Positions 7,641-16,504 of a DNA stretch of 64,000 bases are shown here, one piece after another; within the stretch, counting starts at the first letter, position 1, and each line of letters opens with the position of its first letter. The DNA is taken from positions 124,001-188,000 of the forward strand of contig FXAI01000003.1 of NCBI GenBank assembly GCA_900177435.1, read 5' to 3'. The DNA is from Alteromonadaceae bacterium Bs31 (GTDB taxonomy: Bacteria > Pseudomonadota > Gammaproteobacteria > Pseudomonadales > Cellvibrionaceae). Below the pieces are notes generated by a model that was given only the letters and a program-made list of their open reading frames with translations, did no database searches and was not told the origin of the DNA. A program made the position numbers and the translations under genes.

Positions 7641-10624
7641 CCTTCAGCTTTATCCAAGTAGGGCTGATTTGCCTGTGCTACATCGCTATTTTGTTCAGTA
7701 TCGCCTACTGCACGGAAAAAGGCCTGATCGCTCAACGGCTTGTTTATCACCCCGTAACCTACATTTTTTCGCTGGGTATTTTTGCGAGCGCCTGGGCCTA
7801 TTACGGTGTAATTGAACTCGCCGGGCGCTTTGGCTACGGAGCTCTGGCGTATTACATTGGAACCGGCGCGCTATTCCTGTTTGCACCAGCCACTCTGAAA
7901 CCACTGATGGAGCTGGCAAAGCGCTTTCAGATTAACTCAACTGCGGATCTTTTAACCTTCCGTTACCACAGCCATGCTGTGGGCGGTATCGTGACTCTTT
8001 GCATGTTGATGGCCATGGCCCCACTCATTGCCCTGCAGATTCAAGCTGTTGCGGACACTATTCATATTCTCACCCGCAACAACGGCACCAGCATCACCAT
8101 GCCGAACACAACCTTTGATACGCGCAAATTACTTGCGCTTATGTACTGCGCGATGGTAGCCGGCTTTGCCATGATGTTCGGCTCAAACCGCGAACACCAT
8201 AAAGGTCTGATCACTTCAATGGCTTTTGAGTCACTGGTGAAAGTTTTTGGCTTATGTGCCATTGGTCTATTCGCTATCTTCGAAGTATTTTCTGGCTTTG
8301 GTGGCCTTGAACAGTGGCTGGCAGAAAACCCGGATAATCTGGCAAGACTCAACCCAGAGGGCTCAAACGGCTCATCACATACCCTTTTACTAGTGTTTAT
8401 CGCCACCGCTGTTTCCATGCCACACATATTCCATATGACGGTTGTGGAAAACCCCATCAAAAATGTCACCAAAACCATCAGCTGGGCCTTTCCGCTGTTT
8501 CTTCTGGTAATGGCACTCCCCATTTTTCCTTTGCTGTGGGCCGGTATCAAACTTGGGGGGCAATTTCCTACCGAATATTACCCTCTGGCCATCCCCATCG
8601 TTAGCGGCAGTAACACCTTCACCATCATCTCCTTTGTGGCTGGTTTATCAGCGGCAACCGGCGCCATTGTGGCTATATCACTCGCCGTTGCCACCATGAT
8701 CCTCAACCACTGGATTTTGCCGGCAACCCCGCTGCGCACCCACAACGAAATATACGGCCAGTTAATTTGGATGCGGCGAGTGCTCATAGCCGTGGTCATT
8801 CTATCCGGCTACGGCTTCTACCTGACCCTGGGTAACAACTTCAACCTGAGCGCACTGGCCCTTACCTCGTTTATCGCCACGCTGCAATTTCTTCCCGGCG
8901 TTATCGCTGTTGTTCATTGGTCCCGGGGCGATAGAAACGGCTTGCTTGCGGGGCTTTTTGTCGGGGTCACCATCTGGTTTATTGGCTTATTGCTGCCCAT
9001 GCTGCTTGGGCTTCATGAGCTGGAGGTACCGCTACTAGGTATTACTTTTAACGCAGGGGTGGAGCATTGGAGCAGCATCACCCTGTGGTCCCTGGGCTTG
9101 AATATCGTAGTTTTCGTTGCAACCTCCCTGCTCACCAAGCAGTCTGACGATGAAAAGTACAGTGCTGAACTCTGCGCTGAGGATGAGCTCAGTCATCCCA
9201 TACGGATGGCGCTGGATATTCGCTCCCCGGAAGAGTTCATCGAACGGCTGATAGACCGCATTGGCGAGTCCACCGCCAGGACGGAAGTAGACAGGGCACT
9301 GGAGAAACTTGGCTTGAATGCCAGTGAGCGCCGCCCCTATGCACTGCGACGCCTGCGTGACGAGGTTGAAGCCAACCTCTCCGGCCTGATGGGTATAAGT
9401 ATGGCCACAGAAATTATGGATAATCAGGTACCCTACCGCGTTCCAGGCATTGATGGTGTGGCAGATATCAACCTGATGGAAAGCCGCATTAACGAGTATC
9501 GGGATCATCTGACCGGCCTGGCTGCAGAGCTTAACAACTTGCGTCTCTACCACCGCAGAACACTGGAAGAGCTGCCCATGGCGGTATGCTCAGTTGGTAA
9601 GGACATGGAAGTGCTCATGTGGAACAGCGCCATGGAACACCTGACCGGCATTAGCAGTGAAAGCGTAACCGGCTCTCGCCTGGCAGATATTCTGGAACCG
9701 TGGGGGGAATTACTGGACCGCTTTGCCAACTCCAGCGCCCCCCACTTTTATAAGCAGGAAGTCGAGCTGGCGGGGCGCACTCACTGGATAAGCCTGCATC
9801 AGTCGACCATTCCCTCAAGCAATGTCCACGAATCTGACGGCCAGGTGATTCTGCTTGAGGATGTCACTGAGCTACAGATTCTGGAAAAAGAGCTCATGCA
9901 CAGCGAACGTCTTGCCTCTGTGGGTCGCCTGGCTGCGGGCGTCGCTCACGAGATCGGCAACCCGGTCACCGGCATCGCCTGCCTCGCTCAGAATATGAAG
10001 TACGAAACAGAAGATGCCGAGTTGTTAGACTCGGTTACCCAGATCCTGTCGCAAACTGACCGCGTAAGCCGCATTGTTCACTCCCTGGTGAACTTCTCCC
10101 ACTCCGGTGAGCAAAAAGATACCGGCTTGCAGGTTGTGGGCCTGTTTGAGTGTGCTCAAGAAGCGGTCGACCTGATTCGACTACAAAAAGAGAAAGGCCT
10201 GGTGAGCTTCAGCAACGAGGTAGAGCCAAACCTTAAAGCCTGGGGAGACAACCAGCGTATTATTCAGGTTTTTGTCAACTTGCTGTCCAATGCCCGCGAT
10301 GCCTGCACCGAGGGAGGCCATATCTTGGTGGAAGGCAGCCGCAGAGGTAACTGGGCTCGCATTGCCGTCAGCGATGATGGGCCAGGTATACCCGAGGACA
10401 TTCAGGAGCGGATCTTCGAACCCTTCTTTACAACCAAAGACCCCGGAGAGGGCACAGGCCTTGGGCTGGCGATGGTGTACAGCATTGTCGAAGAGCATAA
10501 AGGCCTTTTGGACATTATTAGTCCAGTGGATAAAGTGTTACAAAAAGGCACAAAATTCGTGATAAAGCTTCCCATACCCCTTGAATCTGACGCCACTACA
10601 GGTAACACTAAGCACCGATTGTAA
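7637..10624 (+). CDS. cbrA: CbrA-type sensor histidine kinase with Na+/solute symporter domain
   Basis: 995 residues, inner membrane. Residues 1 to about 500 form a multi-helix SSF/SLC5-type sodium:solute symporter domain. A cytoplasmic linker follows, then a PAS domain at about 640-750, HisKA with phospho-acceptor His771 in GVAHEIGNPVTG, and an HATPase with N-box NLLSNARDA and G boxes DDGPGIPE and GTGLGLAM. This is the architecture and length of Pseudomonas CbrA (about 980), which with CbrB adjusts carbon/nitrogen use. In Pseudomonas its histidine uptake has been reported to be separable from signalling. Start overlaps cbrX; cbrB follows. Confidence 0.95.
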   Translation: MTFSFIQVGLICLCYIAILFSIAYCTEKGLIAQRLVYHPVTYIFSLGIFASAWAYYGVIELAGRFGYGALAYYIGTGALFLFAPATLKPLMELAKRFQINSTADLLTFRYHSHAVGGIVTLCMLMAMAPLIALQIQAVADTIHILTRNNGTSITMPNTTFDTRKLLALMYCAMVAGFAMMFGSNREHHKGLITSMAFESLVKVFGLCAIGLFAIFEVFSGFGGLEQWLAENPDNLARLNPEGSNGSSHTLLLVFIATAVSMPHIFHMTVVENPIKNVTKTISWAFPLFLLVMALPIFPLLWAGIKLGGQFPTEYYPLAIPIVSGSNTFTIISFVAGLSAATGAIVAISLAVATMILNHWILPATPLRTHNEIYGQLIWMRRVLIAVVILSGYGFYLTLGNNFNLSALALTSFIATLQFLPGVIAVVHWSRGDRNGLLAGLFVGVTIWFIGLLLPMLLGLHELEVPLLGITFNAGVEHWSSITLWSLGLNIVVFVATSLLTKQSDDEKYSAELCAEDELSHPIRMALDIRSPEEFIERLIDRIGESTARTEVDRALEKLGLNASERRPYALRRLRDEVEANLSGLMGISMATEIMDNQVPYRVPGIDGVADINLMESRINEYRDHLTGLAAELNNLRLYHRRTLEELPMAVCSVGKDMEVLMWNSAMEHLTGISSESVTGSRLADILEPWGELLDRFANSSAPHFYKQEVELAGRTHWISLHQSTIPSSNVHESDGQVILLEDVTELQILEKELMHSERLASVGRLAAGVAHEIGNPVTGIACLAQNMKYETEDAELLDSVTQILSQTDRVSRIVHSLVNFSHSGEQKDTGLQVVGLFECAQEAVDLIRLQKEKGLVSFSNEVEPNLKAWGDNQRIIQVFVNLLSNARDACTEGGHILVEGSRRGNWARIAVSDDGPGIPEDIQERIFEPFFTTKDPGEGTGLGLAMVYSIVEEHKGLLDIISPVDKVLQKGTKFVIKLPIPLESDATTGNTKHRL

Positions 10625-10686
10625 CCATGCGAATCAAGCGTCACTCTGTGGAGCTATTCGCCAAACGTGCGGAAGCTTGCCTGTCC

Positions 10687-12087
10687 ATGAGCAAAATACT
10701 GATTGTTGAAGATGAAGATATTATCCGCACAGCCTTGCGGAAATTGCTCAGTCGCAATAAGTATGACGTAGAAGAAGCGGGTTCCGTTAGTGAAGCAACC
10801 GGCAAACACAAGCTCGACACCTTTGACCTGATTATCAGTGACCTTCGCTTGCCCGGCGCGCCGGGAACCGACCTCATTCAGCTGGCCGGGGAAGTTCCGG
10901 TGCTAATAATGACCAGCTACGCCAGCCTGCGTTCGGCCGTCGACTCCATGCGCATGGGTGCGGTGGACTACATCGCCAAACCTTTCGATCACGACGAAAT
11001 GCTTGCTGCCGTGAAGCGTGTGCTCGTAAAAACCAGCAAGAAAGTTATCGTTAACAAGGGCGACAATCACTCTGCCATTAAGGGCATGATCGGCAGCAGC
11101 ATGGTGATGAAGGAGCTCTACGCGAAAATCCACAAAGTTGCACCTACCGGAGCGACGGTTCTGGTTCACGGCGAAACTGGCACAGGTAAAGAGTTGGTCG
11201 CCCACGCCATTCACGACGAAAGCCCCAGACATGCCAAACCGCTGATTTCCGTCAACTGCGCAGCCATCCCCGAAACGCTCATCGAAGCAGAACTCTTTGG
11301 ACATGAAAAAGGAGCCTTCACCGGCGCAGCCAGCAATCGTGAAGGGCTGGTAGCCGCCGCAGATGGTGGCACGCTGTTTTTGGATGAAATAGGCGAGCTC
11401 CCCCTGGAAGCTCAGGCCCGCTTATTGCGAGTTCTTCAGGAGGGCGAGGTCAGGCCAATTGGTTCTGTAGAGTCCCGTACCGTAGACGTGCGTTTGGTGG
11501 CCGCAACTCACCGTGACCTGGGCAAGCTTTCTCGCGAAGGCAAATTCCGCGAGGATCTTTACTTCCGTATTAACGTTGTTCAACTGAAGCTGCCGCCTCT
11601 ACGAGAGCGTGGTAAAGACATCCTGGCGCTGGCGGAAACCTTCGTTAAACGCTTCTGCGCCGAAATGCTGAAGCCCGCACTAACACTAACACCCGAAGCC
11701 ATACAGGCCATTACCACATACACCTGGCCAGGAAATATTCGTGAACTGGAGAACGCCATTCAACGGGCAGTAATCCTGTGTGATAACGACACTGAGATAG
11801 ACCACAATCAACTGGCCATCGATCTGGACCTGGTGAACCTTTCAGAAGATATTCACCAGGATAACAGTGCTGGCAGACCTCAGAGCAACATGCAAAGCTC
11901 ACAAGAGCCAGGGGAAGACCTGTCTCTGGAAGACTATTTCCAGCGCTTTGTGCTCGAGCATCAAGACACCATGAGCGAAACCGAACTGGCACGCAAACTC
12001 GGCGTTAGTCGCAAGTGCCTGTGGGAACGCCGCCAACGCCTCGGCATCCCCCGCAACAAGCCTACCCAGAACGCCGCAGGCAAATAG
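10687..12087 (+). CDS. cbrB: CbrB, NtrC-family sigma54-dependent response regulator
   Basis: 466 residues. The receiver domain is at 1-115 with phospho-acceptor Asp52 (SDLRLPG) and Lys98. The sigma54 AAA+ domain follows, with Walker A GETGTGKE (162-169), the sigma54-contacting GAFTGA (209-214) and Walker B LFLDEIGE (230-237). A Fis-type HTH ends the protein (ETELARKLGVSRKCLWERR, from about 431). Start at 10687 chosen because MSKILIVEDE begins the receiver and GGAAG lies upstream; the earlier ATG at 10627 would add 20 atypical residues. Activates sigma54 promoters on phosphorylation by CbrA; the obvious candidate target lies just downstream at 12340. Confidence 0.95.
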   Translation: MSKILIVEDEDIIRTALRKLLSRNKYDVEEAGSVSEATGKHKLDTFDLIISDLRLPGAPGTDLIQLAGEVPVLIMTSYASLRSAVDSMRMGAVDYIAKPFDHDEMLAAVKRVLVKTSKKVIVNKGDNHSAIKGMIGSSMVMKELYAKIHKVAPTGATVLVHGETGTGKELVAHAIHDESPRHAKPLISVNCAAIPETLIEAELFGHEKGAFTGAASNREGLVAAADGGTLFLDEIGELPLEAQARLLRVLQEGEVRPIGSVESRTVDVRLVAATHRDLGKLSREGKFREDLYFRINVVQLKLPPLRERGKDILALAETFVKRFCAEMLKPALTLTPEAIQAITTYTWPGNIRELENAIQRAVILCDNDTEIDHNQLAIDLDLVNLSEDIHQDNSAGRPQSNMQSSQEPGEDLSLEDYFQRFVLEHQDTMSETELARKLGVSRKCLWERRQRLGIPRNKPTQNAAGK

Positions 12088-12216
12088 GTAAGCACTCTTT
12101 ACTTTACTGCACCCACAAGCTCCCCACCTGAAACGCCTTATAAGCAAATGATTGCCCCTTATATGCAGGCAAGACATGCTGACGCCTCGATAAACAAAAA
12201 GAACTGTGTTTCGGTG

Positions 12217-12244
12217 TGTTACCGAGCTTTTCGGGTTCGTAACA
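12217..12244 (+). promoter_or_regulatory. Candidate upstream activator site for CbrB
   Basis: TGTTAC (12217-12222) and GTAACA (12239-12244) form a perfect inverted repeat with 16 bases between the arms, and a further GTAAC half-site lies at 12260-12264. The repeat ends about 95 bases before the -24 element at 12342, a typical enhancer distance for an NtrC-type activator. That CbrB binds it is inferred from position and from the resemblance to inverted repeats proposed upstream of Pseudomonas crcZ. Confidence 0.45.
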
Positions 12245-12339
12245 ACCGCGAGACAGAAAGTAACGAATCGAAATAGCAAAAGATCATAACGCGGGGGTCA
12301 ATTTGTGCTATGTGATTGATATATAACGTTTTTCTATAG

Positions 12340-12356
12340 TTGGCACAGCAAATGCT
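12340..12356 (+). promoter_or_regulatory. Sigma54 (-24/-12) promoter
   Basis: The 17-mer TTGGCACAGCAAATGCT matches the YTGGCACGRNNNTTGCW consensus at all but two fixed positions. The invariant GG (12342-12343) and GC (12354-12355) are exactly ten bases apart. Predicted transcription start at about 12366, just before the A-rich sRNA candidate. Confidence 0.8.
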
Positions 12357-12365
12357 CTAGTAACC

Positions 12366-12616
12366 GGCACAATAACAACAATAAAGAATAATAAGAAACA
12401 GATACATAGCGAATAACAACAATAAATAATAAAAACAAGTGTAAAACAACATAATAACAACAAGAAATAATAAGAAGATAAAGCGTATAAACTGACTTGT
12501 GTACCTTTGGAGAGGTGTTGCTGAACAGCAAAATAGCGGACAGGGATGTGTCCAATTGAAAAAGAATAATAAAACACGTCCAGATTAAGCGGGAAAGTAT
12601 AAACTTTCCCGTTTTG
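12366..12616 (+). ncRNA. CrcZ-like Hfq-titrating small RNA (candidate)
   Basis: A roughly 250-nt transcript is predicted from the sigma54 promoter to the intrinsic terminator. It has no convincing reading frame. It carries four A-rich clusters made of overlapping AANAANAA motifs: 12371-12397, 12412-12438, 12453-12476 and 12562-12572. AATAACAA / AACAACAA occurs three times, at 12371, 12412 and 12453. In Pseudomonas, CrcZ and CrcY are CbrB/sigma54-dependent RNAs between cbrB and pcnB (CrcZ) or elsewhere (CrcY). They carry several such CA motifs and sequester Hfq/Crc to relieve catabolite repression. Position, promoter type, motif content and terminator all agree; length is shorter than the roughly 400 nt of P. 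aeruginosa CrcZ. Function is inferred. Confidence 0.75.
12590..12616 (+). terminator. Intrinsic terminator of the CrcZ-like RNA
   Basis: Perfect 9-bp stem CGGGAAAGT (12590-12598) / ACTTTCCCG (12603-12611), loop ATAA, followed by TTTTGGTTTT. Ends the sRNA about 110 bases before pcnB; partial read-through into pcnB is possible. Confidence 0.85.
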
Positions 12617-12723
12617 GTTTTCAGCCCCCGTAAAACCCATCATTCCAGCCTTAATCTGCATACTGCACAACTTGTGTTAGACTGCCACGCGCATAAGCCC
12701 ATCAACCACAACTTACCATTCAG

Positions 12724-14100
12724 ATGCTTAAACAGCTGCTGCAACTCAATAAAAGTCTTTCAGACAAATTATTCGAATCAGGCAAGGGCCCCATGGGTTC
12801 CAAGGTGATTTCCGAAAAGGCGCATGGCATCAAGAAAAAAGATGTGAGCACTGGTGCTATCAAGGTCATCGAGCAACTCCACGCAGCAGATTATCAAGCC
12901 TACTTAGTGGGCGGTGGAGTGCGGGACCTGCTTTTGGGCTCCAAGCCCAAAGACTTCGATATCGCCACGGATGCGACACCAGAACAACTAAAGTCCCTGT
13001 TTAGAAGCGCTCGCATAATAGGCAAGCGCTTCCGTATCGTTCATGTGCGTTTCGGCCGAGAAATTATCGAAGTCACCACCTTTCGCGACAGCCATGAAGA
13101 AGCGGACGGCGAGCACGAAGCGGCACAATCGGAACACGGAGTGTTACTAAAAGACAATGTCTACGGTAACATCAAAACAGACGCAGAGCGCCGCGACTTC
13201 ACCATTAATGCCCTCTACTACAATCCGGAGAACGGCGATTTACTGGAATTCAGCTCCGGCCTGGAAGATCTCAACGCAAGAACCCTGCGCATCGTTGGCA
13301 ACCCGGAAGACCGATACAAAGAAGACCCGGTGCGCTTGTTACGCGCTATACGCTTTGCCGCAAAACTGGGTTTTTCCATTGAGCAGGCCACTGAAGCGCC
13401 TATTCGGGAACACGCTGACTACCTCAGCCATATACCCCCTGCTCGCCTCTTTGAAGAGGTACTAAAGCTATTTATGTCTGGCTCCGCTACCGCCACACTA
13501 AACTTGCTGAGAGATTACCACTGCCTGCAGTACTTGTTCCCAAGCACAGATTACTGCATGAACAACGGTCGTGAGACCGATAGCAATATGGTGAGCTGTG
13601 CAACAGCCAACACCGACAAGCGTATTCGCCAGAACAAAAAGGTTACTCCTGCCTTTGTCTATGCGGCTTTCCTTTGGCCCGCGATGCGCGCTGCAATGCG
13701 ACACCAGATAAAGGAACACCAATTGTCGCCCCACGAAGCGATGCAAAGAGCCGCCCAAGGGGTAATCTCCCAGCAGCTCTCGTACACCGCCATACCTAAG
13801 CGCTTCCTTATTCCCATGCGAGAGATTTGGGTACTGCAGCTTCGCCTTCCCCAGCGCAACGGTAAACGCGCTGACGCACTGATGGAGCACCCTCGCTTCC
13901 GCGCTGCCTACGACTTCCTATTGTTGAGAGAGCAGGCAGGAGAAACAGTGCAAGGCCTGGGGGATTGGTGGACTCGCTACCAGGCCGCAGATGATGAAAC
14001 TCGCGCAGCAATGAAAAACGAGCTTTCCAAGGAGCCAAGTAAGCGTCCTCGCCGCCGCTCCAGAAGAAAAAACACCAAGCCAAGCGACAGTGCACAGTAA
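12724..14100 (+). CDS. pcnB: Poly(A) polymerase I
   Basis: Adds 3' poly(A) tails to RNA, marking it for decay. 458 residues. The nucleotidyltransferase core has LVGGGVRDLLLG (61-72), the catalytic pair Asp77/Asp79 in KDFDIATDA, and then the tRNA nucleotidyltransferase-like RRDFTINALYY and DPVRLLRAIRFAAKLGF blocks. The very basic C-terminal tail (KRPRRRSRRK) is typical of PcnB and separates it from CCA-adding enzymes. Start is uncertain: ATG at 12724 or the internal ATG at 12793, and pcnB in E. coli uses a non-AUG start. folK overlaps its end by 11 bases. Confidence 0.95.
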   Translation: MLKQLLQLNKSLSDKLFESGKGPMGSKVISEKAHGIKKKDVSTGAIKVIEQLHAADYQAYLVGGGVRDLLLGSKPKDFDIATDATPEQLKSLFRSARIIGKRFRIVHVRFGREIIEVTTFRDSHEEADGEHEAAQSEHGVLLKDNVYGNIKTDAERRDFTINALYYNPENGDLLEFSSGLEDLNARTLRIVGNPEDRYKEDPVRLLRAIRFAAKLGFSIEQATEAPIREHADYLSHIPPARLFEEVLKLFMSGSATATLNLLRDYHCLQYLFPSTDYCMNNGRETDSNMVSCATANTDKRIRQNKKVTPAFVYAAFLWPAMRAAMRHQIKEHQLSPHEAMQRAAQGVISQQLSYTAIPKRFLIPMREIWVLQLRLPQRNGKRADALMEHPRFRAAYDFLLLREQAGETVQGLGDWWTRYQAADDETRAAMKNELSKEPSKRPRRRSRRKNTKPSDSAQ

Positions 14101-14605
14101 AAATCTTAATGATGTTTTTATCGGGCTGGGAAGCAACCTCGAGCAACCACTTGAGCAAGTTAAGCGGGCCCTTAAAGAGCTGAGCGAACACCCAGAGCTA
14201 TCGCTGATAACAAGCTCCCCGTTATACCGGAGCAAAGCCATAGGGCCCAGCCAAGCGGATTACATCAACGCTGTAGCTCAAATTAAAACTCCCTTAAGTG
14301 CCTTACAGCTACTGGACCAGTTGCAGCATATAGAACAGCTGCACCAGCGCGTGCGTATACAACACTGGGGCCCTCGTACACTGGATTTGGATATCTTGCT
14401 GTACGGCAACGCTAGCATCAACAATGAACGTCTCATTATCCCTCACGCACACATGTGCGAGCGCAACTTTGTGCTACAGCCACTACATGACATCGCGCCG
14501 GATTTACACCTTCCCAGCGGTATATCAATTGCGTCATTATTAGCCGGGCTAGGTACAGCAGAACTAAAACCAATACCTCAAACGGAGTACGGGAGCAGTA
14601 GTTAA
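14090..14605 (+). CDS. folK: HPPK, 6-hydroxymethyl-7,8-dihydropterin pyrophosphokinase
   Basis: Transfers pyrophosphate from ATP to the pterin in folate synthesis. 171 residues. FIGLGSNLEQP (10-20) and the signature RVRIQHWGPRTLDLDILLYG (87-106) with metal ligands Asp99/Asp101 are diagnostic. It begins at a GTG overlapping the last 11 bases of pcnB, so translation is probably coupled. The deoxynucleoside kinase starts two bases after its stop. Confidence 0.94.
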   Translation: MHSKNLNDVFIGLGSNLEQPLEQVKRALKELSEHPELSLITSSPLYRSKAIGPSQADYINAVAQIKTPLSALQLLDQLQHIEQLHQRVRIQHWGPRTLDLDILLYGNASINNERLIIPHAHMCERNFVLQPLHDIAPDLHLPSGISIASLLAGLGTAELKPIPQTEYGSSS

Positions 14606-14607
14606 AT

Positions 14608-15297
14608 ATGCAAGGTGATGAAAAAGATTGGCAGATCGATCTTGGCGAACAACACATTCCGCAATATATAGCAGTGGAAGGCCCTATTGGCGTTGGAAAA
14701 ACCACACTGACTAAAAAGCTCGCTCGCACATTCAATTACGAAACCCTGCTGGAGAAAGCCGAAGAAAATCCTTTTCTCGAACGCTTCTACGCCAATGAAA
14801 AAAATGCGGCCTTACCTACGCAGCTGTTTTTTTTATTTCAACGAATGCAGCAATTAAATGAGCTGCGTCAACATGATCTATTTCAGCCCGTTAGAGTGGC
14901 CGACTTTTTAATCGAGAAAGACCAGCTTTTTGCCCAGGTCACCTTGTCCAGTGAAGAGCTGCGTTTGTATCAGCAAGTGTATGATCACACTACCATCGAC
15001 GCACCGCGGCCAGATTTGGTCATTTATCTACAAGCTCCCATCGATATCCTGCTGGAGCGCATTCACAATCGCGGTATTCGCTCCGAACAAACCATAGACG
15101 GCGACTATCTGGAGCAGCTCAATGCCGCCTACACCAACTTTTTTCACTATTACGATGAGGCTCCCTTACTCATAGTCAATGCCGCCGAAATTGATTGGGT
15201 TAACAACCCGGAAGACTACCGAGAGCTCGTTAATTACATGCTCAACATCACCTCGGGCCGACACTACTATAACCCCCAACCATCTATGCTGCGCTAA
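14608..15297 (+). CDS. Deoxynucleoside kinase family protein (dGK/dAK type)
   Basis: 229 residues. The P-loop is GPIGVGKTTL (25-34), followed by ENPFLERFY (58-66), ADFLIEKDQLFA (~98-109) and the arginine-rich LID segment RIHNRGIRSEQ. This is the deoxyadenosine/deoxyguanosine kinase family, which phosphorylates salvaged deoxynucleosides. Homologs are commonly found between folK and panB in gammaproteobacteria, where the true substrate is not established. Part of a tight pcnB-folK-kinase-panB unit. Confidence 0.9.
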   Translation: MQGDEKDWQIDLGEQHIPQYIAVEGPIGVGKTTLTKKLARTFNYETLLEKAEENPFLERFYANEKNAALPTQLFFLFQRMQQLNELRQHDLFQPVRVADFLIEKDQLFAQVTLSSEELRLYQQVYDHTTIDAPRPDLVIYLQAPIDILLERIHNRGIRSEQTIDGDYLEQLNAAYTNFFHYYDEAPLLIVNAAEIDWVNNPEDYRELVNYMLNITSGRHYYNPQPSMLR

Positions 15298-15356
15298 AAC
15301 ATTTTTACCACACGCGCACACCCCCTGGCGGAGTAAAAAATAGAGAGTAATTACTT

Positions 15357-16178
15357 ATGGTTTATCAAGGCAACTCAGACAAACTGGAAAAAAAAGTTTC
15401 CATAAAAACCCTTCAGGCGTTAAAAACTCAAACAGAAAAATTCGTTACCGTTGCGCTTTATGACGCACCCATGGCAGCGATGGCGGAGCGCTGTGGCGTT
15501 CAGGCAGTATTGGTGGGAGACAGCCTTGGCATGACCGTATTGGGCCACGACAGCACAATACCGGTAACCATGGAGCAGATGATCTACCACGTAGAAGCGG
15601 TGGCCAGAGGCAATAAAAAATCACTCATTATCGGCGACTTGCCCTTTATGAGCTACGCAACACCAGAGCAAGCCATGACAAATGCCAGCCGTATTATGCG
15701 AGCCGGAGCGCATGTGGTTAAACTGGAAGGGGGCGCCTGGCTAGAACAAACAATCATCATGCTCAGCGAACGAGGTATTCCTGTTTGCGCACACCTGGGC
15801 CTCACCCCCCAGTCGGTGAATAAATTCGGTGGTTTTCGTGTACAGGGTAAAAATAAAGCCCAGGCAAGCCAGATATTAAACGACGCCAAGTTATTAGCCA
15901 ATGCGGGGGCGGACCTGCTGGTGCTGGAATGCGTTCCGCCAACACTGGCAAAGCAAATCACAGATAAACTGTCGATTCCCACTATTGGTATTGGTGCTGG
16001 TGCTGATACCGATGCCCAGGTCTTGGTGATCAATGACATACTGGGGCTGACAGAAAAACCACCCAAATTCTCAAAAAACTTTCTGGTGGAAGCTGCAGAC
16101 ATTCCCTCTGCCTTGCAAAAGTTTGTGCGTGATGTGAGAGAAGGTACTTTCCCTGAAGAACAGCACTGCTTTGGCTAA
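15357..16178 (+). CDS. panB: 3-methyl-2-oxobutanoate hydroxymethyltransferase
   Basis: First committed step of pantothenate (CoA) synthesis: transfers a hydroxymethyl group from methylene-THF to ketoisovalerate. 273 residues. LVGDSLGMTVLGHDST (52-67) carries metal ligand Asp55; GDLPFMSYATPEQA, VKLEGG, HLGLTPQSVN and PTIGIGAGADTD are the conserved blocks. The N-terminus is about 12 residues longer than E. coli PanB. The usual partner panC does not follow: a terminator and ppc come next, so panC must be elsewhere. Confidence 0.96.
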   Translation: MVYQGNSDKLEKKVSIKTLQALKTQTEKFVTVALYDAPMAAMAERCGVQAVLVGDSLGMTVLGHDSTIPVTMEQMIYHVEAVARGNKKSLIIGDLPFMSYATPEQAMTNASRIMRAGAHVVKLEGGAWLEQTIIMLSERGIPVCAHLGLTPQSVNKFGGFRVQGKNKAQASQILNDAKLLANAGADLLVLECVPPTLAKQITDKLSIPTIGIGAGADTDAQVLVINDILGLTEKPPKFSKNFLVEAADIPSALQKFVRDVREGTFPEEQHCFG

Positions 16179-16211
16179 ATAAAACAAAACCTCTTGCTTT
16201 AGCGACACCTG

Positions 16212-16242
16212 ATGCCTGCACGGCAAAAGTGCAGGCATTTAA
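16212..16242 (+). terminator. Terminator hairpin after panB
   Basis: Perfect 10-bp stem ATGCCTGCAC (16212-16221) / GTGCAGGCAT (16229-16238) with a 7-base loop. The T tract is short (TT, then AAAT), so efficiency may be modest. It closes the pcnB-folK-kinase-panB unit. Confidence 0.65.
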
Positions 16243-16439
16243 ATAAGCACCAACTACAGTCACGCAAGCCTCCATGGCTAGCCTTATATGTGGCTATAAA
16301 GCCCGTTTTCGTCTTCCCGGCACTGGCTTTGCAAAGCTTCTCAGCTGCGCGTAAAGATATTCGGCATAAAATACACCACCATTGGAAACAAAGGCTTTCA
16401 TTGCCTACAATGCGCGATCATTTTCTCCGGGATTAACCG

Positions 16440-16454
16440 CACTTTATTAAAGTG
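16440..16454. promoter_or_regulatory. Palindrome upstream of ppc
   Basis: CACTTTATTAAAGTG is a perfect palindrome with 7-bp arms and a single central base, 50 bases before the ppc start. It may be an operator. The remainder of the 16243-16504 gap shows no gene or RNA. Confidence 0.3.
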
Positions 16455-16504
16455 TTTAGCTAATCCTCTCCCTAGCGTTTTGCAACTAAGTTAAGGTTTT
16501 ATTG

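Noticed and set aside
12361-12480. A-rich stretch as a simple low-complexity or CRISPR-like repeat
   Set aside because: The units are not regularly spaced or identical, there are no spacers, and the AAN-triplet pattern with promoter and terminator fits an Hfq-binding RNA better.
12308-12670. 120-residue minus-strand frame in the cbrB-pcnB gap
   Set aside because: Its Tyr/Cys/Leu-rich translation is simply the complement of the A-rich AAN-triplet motifs of the sRNA candidate; no ribosome site.
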